Assembly: GCA_002309375.1 (NCBI GenBank)
Contig: DBXK01000047.1
Location: 10,840 to 24,325 of the forward strand
DNA: 13,486 nt
Origin: Christensenella sp. UBA1214
GTDB lineage: Bacteria; Bacillota; Clostridia; Christensenellales; CAG-138
Direction: 5' to 3'
Of the stretch, positions 1 to 7,131 are shown one piece after another. The notes beneath the pieces are model-generated. The model saw only the letters and a list, made by a program, of their open reading frames with translations, was not told the DNA's origin and ran no database searches. The translations under genes and the position numbers were made by a program. Each line of letters starts with the position of its first letter. Position 1 is the stretch's first letter.

Positions 1-68
1 ATATTCGCCTTCGGCGAGTTATATCGCCGCGCAGCTGGCTCGGCGACGGCGACCCGCCGATCGGCGGG
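1..68. repeat. short palindromic repeat DNA at the left edge
   Basis: The first 68 bases are GC-rich and palindromic and hold no gene I can support. TCGCC at 5-9 pairs with GGCGA at 13-17 across a three-base loop. A perfect 16-bp palindrome, CCCGCCGATCGGCGGG, occupies 53-68. No T-run follows, so it does not read as an intrinsic terminator. Alternating short hairpins and AT-containing linkers resemble dispersed repeats common between genes in gut Clostridia (from memory, not searched). Bases 69-132 are a leader in which I see no convincing promoter. Confidence 0.4.
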
Positions 69-132
69 AAATGACCGAAGAAATTTCATCCCAAAGCAAA
101 TAAAAAACGACTGAATGAAGGAGAATTCGAGT

Positions 133-591
133 ATGGATCCGATCAAAAAACTTGCGGTCTTTGCGCTGATCCTGATCATGACCGCGCTGCCGCTTGCCTG
201 CGGGCGTGATAATCCGCCGGATCCGGGAACGCCGGAGCCGGAGAAGCTGAACGGAACGTTCGAATCGGAATACGGAACGCTGACCTTCAACGGCGACGGG
301 CGGAGCATTTCCTTCGACCTCGCCGACGATTTCGCGGAAGCGATCGGCCTTCCGCAGAGCAGCGGGGAAGGGACCTATGTTTTCATCTTCGGCCACGGGG
401 AATGGCGCTATGATGCTGCGGAGACCTTCCGCATCATGGTAGGGGACAAGACCGCTTCGATGCGGAATATCGTCGGCGTTACGAGTTCCGACCGGATCGG
501 CATCGCCTCGCCGTGGGACGCCGGCCAAGACATAACCTTTTTGAAAAAGATCGGCAGCGCCGAGCAAACGATCGGAGGAAACAATGACTGA
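133..591 (+). CDS. small putative lipoprotein, function unknown
   Basis: This encodes a 152-residue secreted protein of unknown function. An upstream in-frame ATG exists at 115, but AAGGAG at 118-123 lies nine bases before the ATG at 133, so 133 is the better start. The N terminus has two lysines (residues 5-6), a hydrophobic stretch at about 7-22 and a cysteine at 23, followed by a Pro/Glu-rich linker. This is the layout of a type II signal peptide. The lipobox L-P-L-A-C is atypical because proline sits at -3, so lipidation is likely but not certain. The remainder is Gly/Asp-rich and probably beta-stranded, with no domain I recognise. The last eight bases overlap the next gene, which suggests co-expression with that membrane protein. 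Confidence 0.7.
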   Translation: MDPIKKLAVFALILIMTALPLACGRDNPPDPGTPEPEKLNGTFESEYGTLTFNGDGRSISFDLADDFAEAIGLPQSSGEGTYVFIFGHGEWRYDAAETFRIMVGDKTASMRNIVGVTSSDRIGIASPWDAGQDITFLKKIGSAEQTIGGNND

Positions 592-1417
592 TTTTCTGAA
601 GCTTCTGGACGCCCAAATGGAAAGGCCGCTGCCCTATGGCGCCTTCCACCTTGCCGCCTTCGCGGCGGTGATAATTGCGGCCGTGCTCCTTTCGGTTTTC
701 GGAAAGAACGCGAAGGACAGGACCTTCCGCAGGATCTGCTTCGTTTTCTGGCTCATCCTCATCCTTTTCGAGACCTATAAGCAGATCAATTTCTCCTTTA
801 ACTACGATGAAACAAGGACCTGGTGGGATTACCAGTGGTATGCCTTCCCGTTCCAGATGTGCTCCGCGCCGATCTATATCCTGCCCTTCATCTTCCTTTC
901 GAAGCCGGAAAGCGCCGTGCGCAGAGCGACGGTCTCGTTCATGGCGTTCTATATCCTTTTCGCGGGGACCGCGGTCATGTTCTACCCGGGGGACGTTTTC
1001 ATCGAAACGATCGGCATAAATATCCAAACGATGGTCTGGCACGGCTCGCAGGTCATCCTCGGCGTGTACTTCATCGTCTATTACCGCAGGTCGATCAGCC
1101 TCAGGTTCTTCGCCAAGGCGATCCCGGTTTTCCTGATCATGGTCGCCGCCGCGACGGCGCTCAACCTGATCATCCCGAATTTCACGGACGAGACCTTCAA
1201 TATGTTCTATATCTCGCCGAAATTCCCGAGCACGCTGCCGGTGCTGAGCTCCTTCTACACCGGCCCGGAGAATCCGCCGATGCCGTGGGCCGCGTTCCTT
1301 GCGCTCTATCTCGTCGGCTATACCCTCGCGGCGTTCATCATCTTCCTGATCGGGAAGGGGATGATCCTTCTCTGCTCACGCGCGGGAAAGCAGCGCGGCG
1401 AAAAAAAGACCGCCTGA
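584..1417 (+). CDS. YwaF-like seven-helix integral membrane protein
   Basis: This is a 277-residue polytopic membrane protein. About seven hydrophobic segments are visible, near residues 18-40, 51-66, 86-106, 114-134, 148-167, 177-197 and 234-262. The conserved-looking stretch FPFQMCSAPIYILP (88-101) and the later WHG (152-154) match what I recall of the YwaF/TIGR02206 family, whose biochemical role is unknown. The C terminus is basic and probably cytoplasmic. GGAGG at 574-578 lies five bases before the start, inside the end of the lipoprotein gene, so the two genes are translationally linked. The unit ends at a strong terminator 28 bases downstream. The family assignment is moderately confident; no substrate can be proposed. 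Confidence 0.72.
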   Translation: MTDFLKLLDAQMERPLPYGAFHLAAFAAVIIAAVLLSVFGKNAKDRTFRRICFVFWLILILFETYKQINFSFNYDETRTWWDYQWYAFPFQMCSAPIYILPFIFLSKPESAVRRATVSFMAFYILFAGTAVMFYPGDVFIETIGINIQTMVWHGSQVILGVYFIVYYRRSISLRFFAKAIPVFLIMVAAATALNLIIPNFTDETFNMFYISPKFPSTLPVLSSFYTGPENPPMPWAAFLALYLVGYTLAAFIIFLIGKGMILLCSRAGKQRGEKKTA

Positions 1418-1445
1418 TCCGCCGATAAGGAACCGAACAGCAAAC

Positions 1446-1473
1446 AAGCCCCGGGAAGTCCCCGGGGCTTTTT
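1446..1473 (+). terminator. rho-independent terminator after the YwaF-like gene
   Basis: A stem of about ten pairs, including AGCCCCGGG against CCCGGGGCT with a five-base loop, is followed by five T residues. It ends the lipoprotein/membrane-protein unit. Read on the minus strand the stem is followed by TTGTTTG, so it may also weakly terminate the converging hydrolase gene, which stops at 1491. Confidence 0.88.
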
Positions 1474-1490
1474 AGATGCAAACAGGTTTT

Positions 1491-2426
1491 TTATTTCGCG
1501 GCTTTTTTATTGAGCCAGGCGAGGATATCGTTCATGACCTCTTCGCGGTTGAGCTCGTTCAAAAGCTCGTGGCGGCAGTCGGGGTAGAGCTTGAGCGTAA
1601 CGTCCGTCATGCCCGCCTCCTTGAAGGCCTCATACGCCTTCTTCACGCCCTTGCCGTTCTCGCCGACGGGATCCTTATCGCCCGCGATGAAGAAGACCGG
1701 CAGATCCTTGCGCATCTCGGCAATGTTCTTCTTTTTGCCGATGAAGGCGATGCCGCCCATCATGTCGCGGAAGAGCCCCGCCGAGGGCACGAAGCCGCAG
1801 AGAGGATCGTCGATGTATTTGTCGACGTTCGCTTCGTCGCGGCTGAGCCAGTCGCAGGGGGTGCGGACGGTCTCGAAGCCGGCGTTGTATTTGCCGAAGG
1901 CGGTCTTGTTGAGCATATCGGATTTATGCTTCGCGCCCTTGACGCCGCAGATCATCTTCGCCATGGTCTTGCCCGCTCCGACGAGGGCGGCGGACTGCTG
2001 GCCGGTTCCGCAGATGATCGCGCCGGGGAGCCGCTGCGGATGGCGGATGATATAGGTCCTTGCGAGGAAGGAGCCCATGCTGTGGCCGAAGAGGAAATAG
2101 GGGACGCCCGGATGATCCTTGGCAAGCAGCGCACGAAGCTTTTCCATATCGCGCACAACGAGATCCCAACCGTCCTTTTCGGCGAAGAAGCCGAGCTCGG
2201 ATTCGTCGGTGATGCTCTTGCCGTGGCCGAGGTGGTCGTTTGCGGCGGCAACGAAGCCGTTTTCCGCAAGAAATTCCATGAAGGCGTCATAGCGCTCGCA
2301 GTGCTCGGCAACGCCGTGGGCGATCTGCACAACGCCGCGCGGCGCCGTGTCGGGCTCGAACTTGCGGACGCGGATATTCGTCTTCCCGTTGGAGGAAAGG
2401 AACGTGAATTCTTTGAACTGTGGCAT
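1491..2426 (-). CDS. alpha/beta hydrolase, monoacylglycerol lipase/lysophospholipase type
   Basis: This is a 311-residue serine hydrolase of the Hydrolase_4 (serine aminopeptidase S33-like) group, the normal length for bacterial monoacylglycerol lipases. The oxyanion-side motif HGVAEHCERYD is at 37-47, the nucleophile elbow GHSMGS at 114-119 (Ser116), the likely acid is Asp252 in AGDKDPV, and the catalytic His286 is in CRHELLNE. It probably cleaves monoacylglycerols or lysophospholipids in the cytoplasm, since no signal peptide is seen. The open frame extends 54 codons upstream, but GGAGG lies seven bases before the ATG at 2426, and the longer version would run through the promoter, so 2426 is chosen. 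It is transcribed divergently from glpK, which would use the glycerol released. The exact substrate is not proven by sequence. Confidence 0.85.
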   Translation of the reverse strand: MPQFKEFTFLSSNGKTNIRVRKFEPDTAPRGVVQIAHGVAEHCERYDAFMEFLAENGFVAAANDHLGHGKSITDESELGFFAEKDGWDLVVRDMEKLRALLAKDHPGVPYFLFGHSMGSFLARTYIIRHPQRLPGAIICGTGQQSAALVGAGKTMAKMICGVKGAKHKSDMLNKTAFGKYNAGFETVRTPCDWLSRDEANVDKYIDDPLCGFVPSAGLFRDMMGGIAFIGKKKNIAEMRKDLPVFFIAGDKDPVGENGKGVKKAYEAFKEAGMTDVTLKLYPDCRHELLNELNREEVMNDILAWLNKKAAK

Positions 2427-2460
2427 AACCGGACCTCCGATCCAAAATATCGTCGCTTTG

Positions 2461-2489
2461 ATTTTAAAATTTTTTCGGGAAATAGTCAA
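2461..2489 (-). promoter_or_regulatory. sigma-A promoter of the hydrolase gene
   Basis: On the minus strand TTGACT (2484-2489) is separated by 17 bases from TAAAAT (2461-2466). Both hexamers differ from consensus at one position. Transcription would start near 2454, giving a leader of about 28 bases that contains the GGAGG site. Its -35 lies only 19 bases from the -35 of the divergent glpK promoter. Confidence 0.75.
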
Positions 2490-2499
2490 TACTTTATGC

Positions 2500-2513
2500 C
2501 GCAAACGGTTGAA
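2500..2513. promoter_or_regulatory. possible cre-like operator between divergent promoters
   Basis: CGCAAACGGTTGAA matches the catabolite-response consensus TGNAANCGNTNNCA except at the first and thirteenth positions. It contains the imperfect palindrome CAAACGGTTG, typical of LacI/CcpA-family sites. It sits between the two divergent promoters and overlaps the glpK -35 box, where a repressor could block glpK. The match is weak and could be chance. Confidence 0.25.
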
Positions 2514-2536
2514 AAAATCCGTCAATGTGATAGAAT
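2509..2536 (+). promoter_or_regulatory. sigma-A promoter of the glpK operon
   Basis: TTGAAA (2509-2514) and TAGAAT (2531-2536) are separated by 16 bases. Each hexamer has one mismatch to consensus, and a TGN extension immediately precedes the -10. The predicted start near 2543 leaves a leader of only about 22 bases, too short for a GlpP-type terminator/antiterminator, so control is probably at initiation. Confidence 0.78.
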
Positions 2537-2565
2537 AAAACAAATGACCGACAGGAGGCCGTTCA

Positions 2566-4077
2566 ATGAGCGAAAAGAAATACGTCATTGCGATGGATCA
2601 GGGCACGACGAGCTCGCGAGCCATCCTTTTCAATAAAGCGGGCGAGATAATCAGCGTCGTTCAGCGCGAATACCGCCAGATCTATCCGCAGCCCGGCTGG
2701 GTGGAGCATGATCCGATGGATATCTGGTCGACCCAGATGGGCGTGACGATGGAGGCGATGCAGAAGGTCGACGCGAAGCCGGAGGAGATCGCCGCGATCG
2801 GCATCACGAACCAGCGCGAAACGACCGTCGTCTGGGACGCCGCGAGCGGCCGCCCCGTCTATAACGCGATCGTCTGGCAGTGCCGCCGCACGGCCGGCAT
2901 CATCGACAAAATGAAGGCCGAGGGTTGGGAGGAGAAGATCCGCCGGAAGACCGGCCTCATCCCGGACGCCTATTTTTCCGCAAGCAAGATCGCCTGGATC
3001 CTCGATAATGTCCCCGGCGTGCGCGAGAGGGCGGAGCGCGGCGAGCTGCGCTTCGGAACGGTCGATTCCTGGCTGATCTGGAACCTGACCGACGGGAAGG
3101 TCCATGCCACCGACCGCACCAACGCCTCCCGCACGATGCTTTTCGATATCCACAAGCTTGAGTGGGACGACGAGATCCTCGATTATTTCCGCATCCCGCG
3201 CTCGATGCTGCCGGAGGTGCTCCCTTCGAGCCATATGTTCGGCTGCACCTCCCGCTTCGGCGGCGAGATCCCGATCGCGGGCGCGGCGGGCGACCAGCAG
3301 GCGGCGCTCTTCGGCCAGTGCGGCTTCGGCGCGGGCGAGGTGAAGAGCACCTACGGCACCGGCGGATTTATGCTGATGAACACGGGGCGCGACGCGATCC
3401 TTTCGAACCAGGGCCTTCTCACGACGATCGCCGCTTCCGCGGGGGATGAGGTCCAATACGCCCTCGAGGGCAGCGTCTTCATAGCCGGCGCCGCGATCCA
3501 GTGGCTCCGCGACGAGATGCGGATGCTGAAATCAAGCCCCCAGAGCGAGGAATACTGCCGCAACGTCCCGGATTCGAACGGCATGTACATCGTTCCGGCG
3601 TTCTCCGGCATGGGCGCTCCCTATTGGCAGCAGTACGCAAGGGGCATGATCGTCGGCCTGACCCGCGGCGTTTCGAAGGATCATTTCATCCGAGCAACGG
3701 TCGAATCCCTCGCATACCAGACGAACGACCTGCTCCGCGTGATGACCGATGAAGCCGGCCTCACGCTCACGAGCCTCAAGGTCGACGGCGGCGCGAGCGC
3801 GAACGATTTTCTGATGCAGTTCCAGGCCGATATCTCGAACGTCACGATCACCCGCCCGAAGTGCATCGAAACCACGGCCCTCGGCGCGGCGTATCTTGCG
3901 GGCCTCGCCGTCGGATACTGGAAGGATACTGCGGAGGTCAGCGCGAACTGGCAGTGCGGCCGCGTATTCATCCCCGCGATCGACGAAAAAAAGCGTAAAA
4001 AGCTGCTCTCCGGCTGGAAAAAGGCCGTTGACTGCGCGATCTATTGGGCAAAGGAAGAGGAGAACGACGATGAATGA
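2566..4077 (+). CDS. glpK: glycerol kinase
   Basis: GlpK transfers phosphate from ATP to glycerol to give sn-glycerol-3-phosphate, the entry step of glycerol catabolism. The 503-residue length is typical of the FGGY kinase family. Visible landmarks are the phosphate-binding DQGTTSSR (11-18), NQRET (82-86), the FGGY-type segment YFSASKIAWIL (136-146), the catalytic-base region GDQQAALFGQ (Asp243) and TYGTGGFMLMNTG (262-274). His223 in PSSHMFG lines up with the histidine that HPr of the PTS phosphorylates in Firmicute glycerol kinases, where E. coli has glutamate. AGGAGG at 2553-2558 lies seven bases before the start. It heads a five-gene operon, and its last eight bases overlap the next gene. 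No glycerol facilitator gene is present in the window. The assignment is secure. Confidence 0.97.
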   Translation: MSEKKYVIAMDQGTTSSRAILFNKAGEIISVVQREYRQIYPQPGWVEHDPMDIWSTQMGVTMEAMQKVDAKPEEIAAIGITNQRETTVVWDAASGRPVYNAIVWQCRRTAGIIDKMKAEGWEEKIRRKTGLIPDAYFSASKIAWILDNVPGVRERAERGELRFGTVDSWLIWNLTDGKVHATDRTNASRTMLFDIHKLEWDDEILDYFRIPRSMLPEVLPSSHMFGCTSRFGGEIPIAGAAGDQQAALFGQCGFGAGEVKSTYGTGGFMLMNTGRDAILSNQGLLTTIAASAGDEVQYALEGSVFIAGAAIQWLRDEMRMLKSSPQSEEYCRNVPDSNGMYIVPAFSGMGAPYWQQYARGMIVGLTRGVSKDHFIRATVESLAYQTNDLLRVMTDEAGLTLTSLKVDGGASANDFLMQFQADISNVTITRPKCIETTALGAAYLAGLAVGYWKDTAEVSANWQCGRVFIPAIDEKKRKKLLSGWKKAVDCAIYWAKEEENDDE

Positions 4078-5497
4078 ATATGATGTGCTCGTGATCGGCG
4101 CCGGCGTCACCGGTTCCGCGATCGCGAGGGAACTTTCGAAATATGAACTGAAGGTCTGCGTGCTCGAAAAGGATGAGGACGTCTGCTCCGGCACCTCGAA
4201 GGCCAATTCCGGCATCGTCCACGGCGGCTTCGATCCCGCCGTCGGTTCCGTGATGGCGAAGATGAACATCCGCGGCGCGGAGCTGATCCGCGAGCTTTCG
4301 AAAACGCTCGATTTCCCGTATAAGCAGAACGGCTCCATCGTGCTCTGCTTCGATGAGAAGGACAGGCACGTTCTCGAAACGCTCTATGAGCGCGGCGTAA
4401 AGAACGGCGTGAAGGAGATGCGGATCATCTCCGGCGACGAAGCCCGCGCCATCGAGCCCGCGATCACGCCGGAAGCCGTGGCCGCGCTGTATGTGCCGAC
4501 CGCCGGCATCGTCTGTCCCTTCGGCCTCACGATCGCCCTTGCGGAAAACGCCGCCGACAACGGCGCGAAATTCCGCTTCCTGACCGCAGTTGAAACCGTT
4601 GAAAAGGCGGCGGAGGGCTACGAGGTCAAAACCGATAAGGGCGTTTTCAAAGCGAAATACGTCGTCAACGCCGCGGGCGTCTACGCCGATAAATTCCATA
4701 ATATGGTCTCCGAAAGAAAGCTTTCGATCACTCCCCGCCGCGGCGAGTATGTGCTGATGGATAAGGAGGTCGGCGATCTCGTTTCGCATACGATCTTCCA
4801 GCTCCCCGGCAAGGGCGGCAAGGGCGTGCTCGTCACCCCGACCGTGCACGGCAACCTGCTCGTGGGCCCGAACGCCTTCGACCTTCCCGATAAGGAAGCG
4901 ACCGAAACCACGCCCGAGGGCACGGACGAGATCAAGGCGAAGGCCCTCAGGAGCGTTCCGTCGATCCCGTATAACAAGATGATCACCGGCTTCGCGGGCC
5001 TCCGCGCGCACGAGGCGGGCGGGGACTTCATCCTCGGCGAGGCGGAGGACGCCGAAAACTTCTTCGACGCCGCCGGCATCGAATCCCCGGGCCTCACCGC
5101 GGCCCCGGCGATCGGCGAATACATCGCCGGCCTGATCGCGGAAAAAGCGGGCACGGCAAAGAAAAAGGACTTCATCGCGACCCGTAAGGGCATCCCGGAG
5201 GTCGCAAAGCTGCCGCCGAAGGAGCGCGCGGAGCTGATCGCGAAGCGGCCCGAATACGGCAGGATCGTCTGCCGCTGCGAGAATATTTCGGAGGGCGAGA
5301 TCCTCGACGCGATGGACCGCACCCTCGGCGCAAGGAGCATGGACGGCATAAAGCGCCGCGTACGGCAGGGCATGGGCCGCTGCCAGGCGGGCTTCTGCAC
5401 GCCGGCGACGATCGAGCTGATCGCGAAAAAGCTCGGCGTTCCGATGAACGAGGTCGCCAAAAACCGTCCCGGTTCCGAATTCATCAAGGGGGAGTGA
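4070..5497 (+). CDS. GlpA-like FAD-dependent glycerol-3-phosphate dehydrogenase with BFD-type Fe-S domain
   Basis: This 475-residue flavoprotein probably oxidises glycerol-3-phosphate to dihydroxyacetone phosphate. The N-terminal DAO fold begins with VIGAGVTG (GxGxxG at 10-15) and continues with CSGTSKANSGIVHGGFD (39-55), characteristic of GlpA/L-2-hydroxyglutarate-oxidase relatives. A C-terminal BFD-like domain (about 398-460) has C401-x-C403 and C438-x4-C443, four ligands for a [2Fe-2S] cluster. The open frame extends upstream inside glpK, but GAGGAG at 4057-4062 lies seven bases before the ATG at 4070, giving an eight-base overlap with glpK. Position beside glpK favours glycerol-3-phosphate over 2-hydroxyglutarate as substrate. 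With the next two genes it forms a trio that I recall from Clostridia and Thermotoga glycerol operons. Confidence 0.88.
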   Translation: MNEYDVLVIGAGVTGSAIARELSKYELKVCVLEKDEDVCSGTSKANSGIVHGGFDPAVGSVMAKMNIRGAELIRELSKTLDFPYKQNGSIVLCFDEKDRHVLETLYERGVKNGVKEMRIISGDEARAIEPAITPEAVAALYVPTAGIVCPFGLTIALAENAADNGAKFRFLTAVETVEKAAEGYEVKTDKGVFKAKYVVNAAGVYADKFHNMVSERKLSITPRRGEYVLMDKEVGDLVSHTIFQLPGKGGKGVLVTPTVHGNLLVGPNAFDLPDKEATETTPEGTDEIKAKALRSVPSIPYNKMITGFAGLRAHEAGGDFILGEAEDAENFFDAAGIESPGLTAAPAIGEYIAGLIAEKAGTAKKKDFIATRKGIPEVAKLPPKERAELIAKRPEYGRIVCRCENISEGEILDAMDRTLGARSMDGIKRRVRQGMGRCQAGFCTPATIELIAKKLGVPMNEVAKNRPGSEFIKGE

Positions 5498-5501
5498 AGC
5501 A

Positions 5502-6761
5502 ATGGAATACCATGATCTGATAATCATCGGCGGAGGTCCCGCCGGCCTTGCCGCCGCCGTCGCCGCCTATGACGCGGGCGTACGGGATCTGCTCATCATC
5601 GAGCGCGACGACCGCCTCGGCGGGATTTTGAACCAGTGCATCCACAACGGCTTCGGCCTGCATACCTTCAAGGAGGAGCTGACCGGCCCGGAATACGCCG
5701 ACCGCTTCATCAAAAAGGTGCTCGAAAGGGAGATCCCCTATAAGCTGCGCACGATCGTTGCGGATATCTCGCCAGAAAGGGAAGTGCTCTACGTGAACAG
5801 CGACGAGGGTGCGGTATCGGTCAAAGCCGGCGCCGTCGTGCTCGCGATGGGCTGCCGCGAGCGTCCCCGCGGCGCGCTCGGCCTGCCCGGGTACCGTCCC
5901 GCCGGCATCTTCACCGCCGGCACCGCGCAGCGCTTGATGAATATCGAGGGCTATATGGTCGGCCGCGAGGTCGTGATCCTCGGCTCCGGCGATATCGGCC
6001 TCATCATGGCGCGCAGGATGACCCTCGAAGGCGCGAAGGTCAAGGTCGTTGCGGAGCTCATGCCTTATTCCGGCGGCCTGAAGCGCAACATCGTCCAGTG
6101 CCTCGACGATTACGGCATCCCGCTCCGCCTCAGCCATACCGTCACGAGGATCCACGGCAAGCAGCGCGTCGAGGGCGTCACGATCTCCGAGGTCGGCCCC
6201 GACCGCAAGCCGATCCCCGGCACCGATGAATTCTATTCCTGCGATACGCTCCTGCTCTCCTGCGGCCTGCTGCCCGAAAACGAGCTTTCCAAGCAGGCGG
6301 GAGTGAGCCTCAATCGCGTGACCGGCGGCCCGGACGTCGACGACAGCCTCGAGACCTCCGTGCCGGGCGTGTTCGCCTGCGGCAACGTGCTCCACGTCCA
6401 CGATCTTGTGGACTATGTTTCCGAGGAAGCCTCCCGCGCGGGCGAAAATGCCGCCGCTTATATCAAAAACGGCGCGCGCGCGAATGAGCTCGTTGCGGAG
6501 CTCGAAGGCAAGGGCGGCGTTCGCTACACCGTTCCGCAGCGCCTGAATATCGCCGATATGGCGGAAAAGGTGACGGTCCGCTTCCGCGTCGCGGACGTTT
6601 ACCGCAACAAGAGCCTTGTCGTTTATTACGACGGCCGCGAGGTGCGCCGCATGAAGAAGCGCATCGTCGCACCCGGCGAGATGGAGGAGCTCGTGCTGCT
6701 GAAATCGAGCTTCGAAGGCTGCCCGGGCGTCAAGAAGATCACCGTCGCATTGGAGGATTGA
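5502..6761 (+). CDS. FAD/NAD(P)-dependent oxidoreductase, partner of the GlpA-like subunit
   Basis: This 419-residue Pyr_redox_2-type flavoprotein has two nucleotide-binding folds: GGGPAG (10-15) for FAD and GSGDIG (161-166) for NAD(P). VPGVFACGN (287-295) is the usual second FAD-contact segment. No CxxC redox disulfide is seen, so it is not a thioredoxin-reductase type enzyme. The sequence LNQCIHNGFG (43-52) and a C-terminal extension from about 345 recall the family of multi-subunit amine, opine and cyanide-synthase oxidoreductases. In this context it probably takes electrons from the GlpA-like subunit and passes them to NAD+ or another carrier; this is inference. The start is four bases after the previous stop, with GGGGGAG at 5488-5494 seven bases upstream, so it is tightly co-translated. 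Confidence 0.87.
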   Translation: MEYHDLIIIGGGPAGLAAAVAAYDAGVRDLLIIERDDRLGGILNQCIHNGFGLHTFKEELTGPEYADRFIKKVLEREIPYKLRTIVADISPEREVLYVNSDEGAVSVKAGAVVLAMGCRERPRGALGLPGYRPAGIFTAGTAQRLMNIEGYMVGREVVILGSGDIGLIMARRMTLEGAKVKVVAELMPYSGGLKRNIVQCLDDYGIPLRLSHTVTRIHGKQRVEGVTISEVGPDRKPIPGTDEFYSCDTLLLSCGLLPENELSKQAGVSLNRVTGGPDVDDSLETSVPGVFACGNVLHVHDLVDYVSEEASRAGENAAAYIKNGARANELVAELEGKGGVRYTVPQRLNIADMAEKVTVRFRVADVYRNKSLVVYYDGREVRRMKKRIVAPGEMEELVLLKSSFEGCPGVKKITVALED

Positions 6762-6762
6762 A

Positions 6763-7131
6763 ATGGAGATTCGTGAACTGACCTGCATACAGTGCCCGAT
6801 GGGCTGCCAGCTGACCGTCACCGTCGACGGCGAAAACGTGACCGTCGAGGGCAACACCTGCCCGCGCGGCGCAGTCTACGGCAAAAAGGAAGTCACCGCG
6901 CCGACGAGGACCGTCACGAGCACCGTCGTCGTCGAGGGCGGCGAGCTCGCCCGCGCCTCGGTGAAGACCGCTTCGGACATCCCGAAGGAGAAAATCTTCG
7001 CCGTGATGGAGGAGATCCGCGCGGCGAAGGTCAAGGCTCCCGTCGCGATCGGCGAGGTGATCGTCGAAAACGCGGCCGGGACCGGCGTGGACGTGATCGC
7101 GACGAAGAACGTCGGGAAGGCCTCGCGATGA
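6763..7131 (+). CDS. DUF1667 small four-cysteine protein, probable Fe-S electron carrier
   Basis: This 122-residue cytoplasmic protein has an N-terminal cluster motif C8-x2-C11-x3-C15 and C33 in TCPRG, resembling the [4Fe-4S] motif at the start of molybdopterin oxidoreductases. The remainder (about 45-115) is the DUF1667 body with no known catalytic residues. The start is one base after the upstream stop, with GGAGG at 6752-6756 six bases before the ATG. The gene regularly follows the two flavoproteins in anaerobic glycerol operons (recalled family context), so it is likely the third subunit of that dehydrogenase and relays electrons through one Fe-S cluster. Cluster type and acceptor are inferred. 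Its stop overlaps the Nudix start as ATGA. Confidence 0.85.
   Translation: MEIRELTCIQCPMGCQLTVTVDGENVTVEGNTCPRGAVYGKKEVTAPTRTVTSTVVVEGGELARASVKTASDIPKEKIFAVMEEIRAAKVKAPVAIGEVIVENAAGTGVDVIATKNVGKASR

Noticed and set aside
115..132. Upstream ATG at 115 for the lipoprotein gene
   Set aside because: The AAGGAG ribosome site at 118-123 lies within those codons and is correctly spaced only for the ATG at 133.
2427..2588. A 54-codon N-terminal extension of the alpha/beta hydrolase
   Set aside because: It would cross the hydrolase's own promoter and overlap glpK. A good GGAGG lies directly before the internal ATG at 2426, and family members begin near that point.
3968..5527. Minus-strand open frame of 519 codons opposite the GlpA-like gene, and one of 457 codons opposite the oxidoreductase (5484-6857)
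   Set aside because: The translations are rich in Arg, Ala, Asp and Gly without motifs, and the plus-strand genes have clear flavoprotein signatures, ribosome sites and operon spacing.
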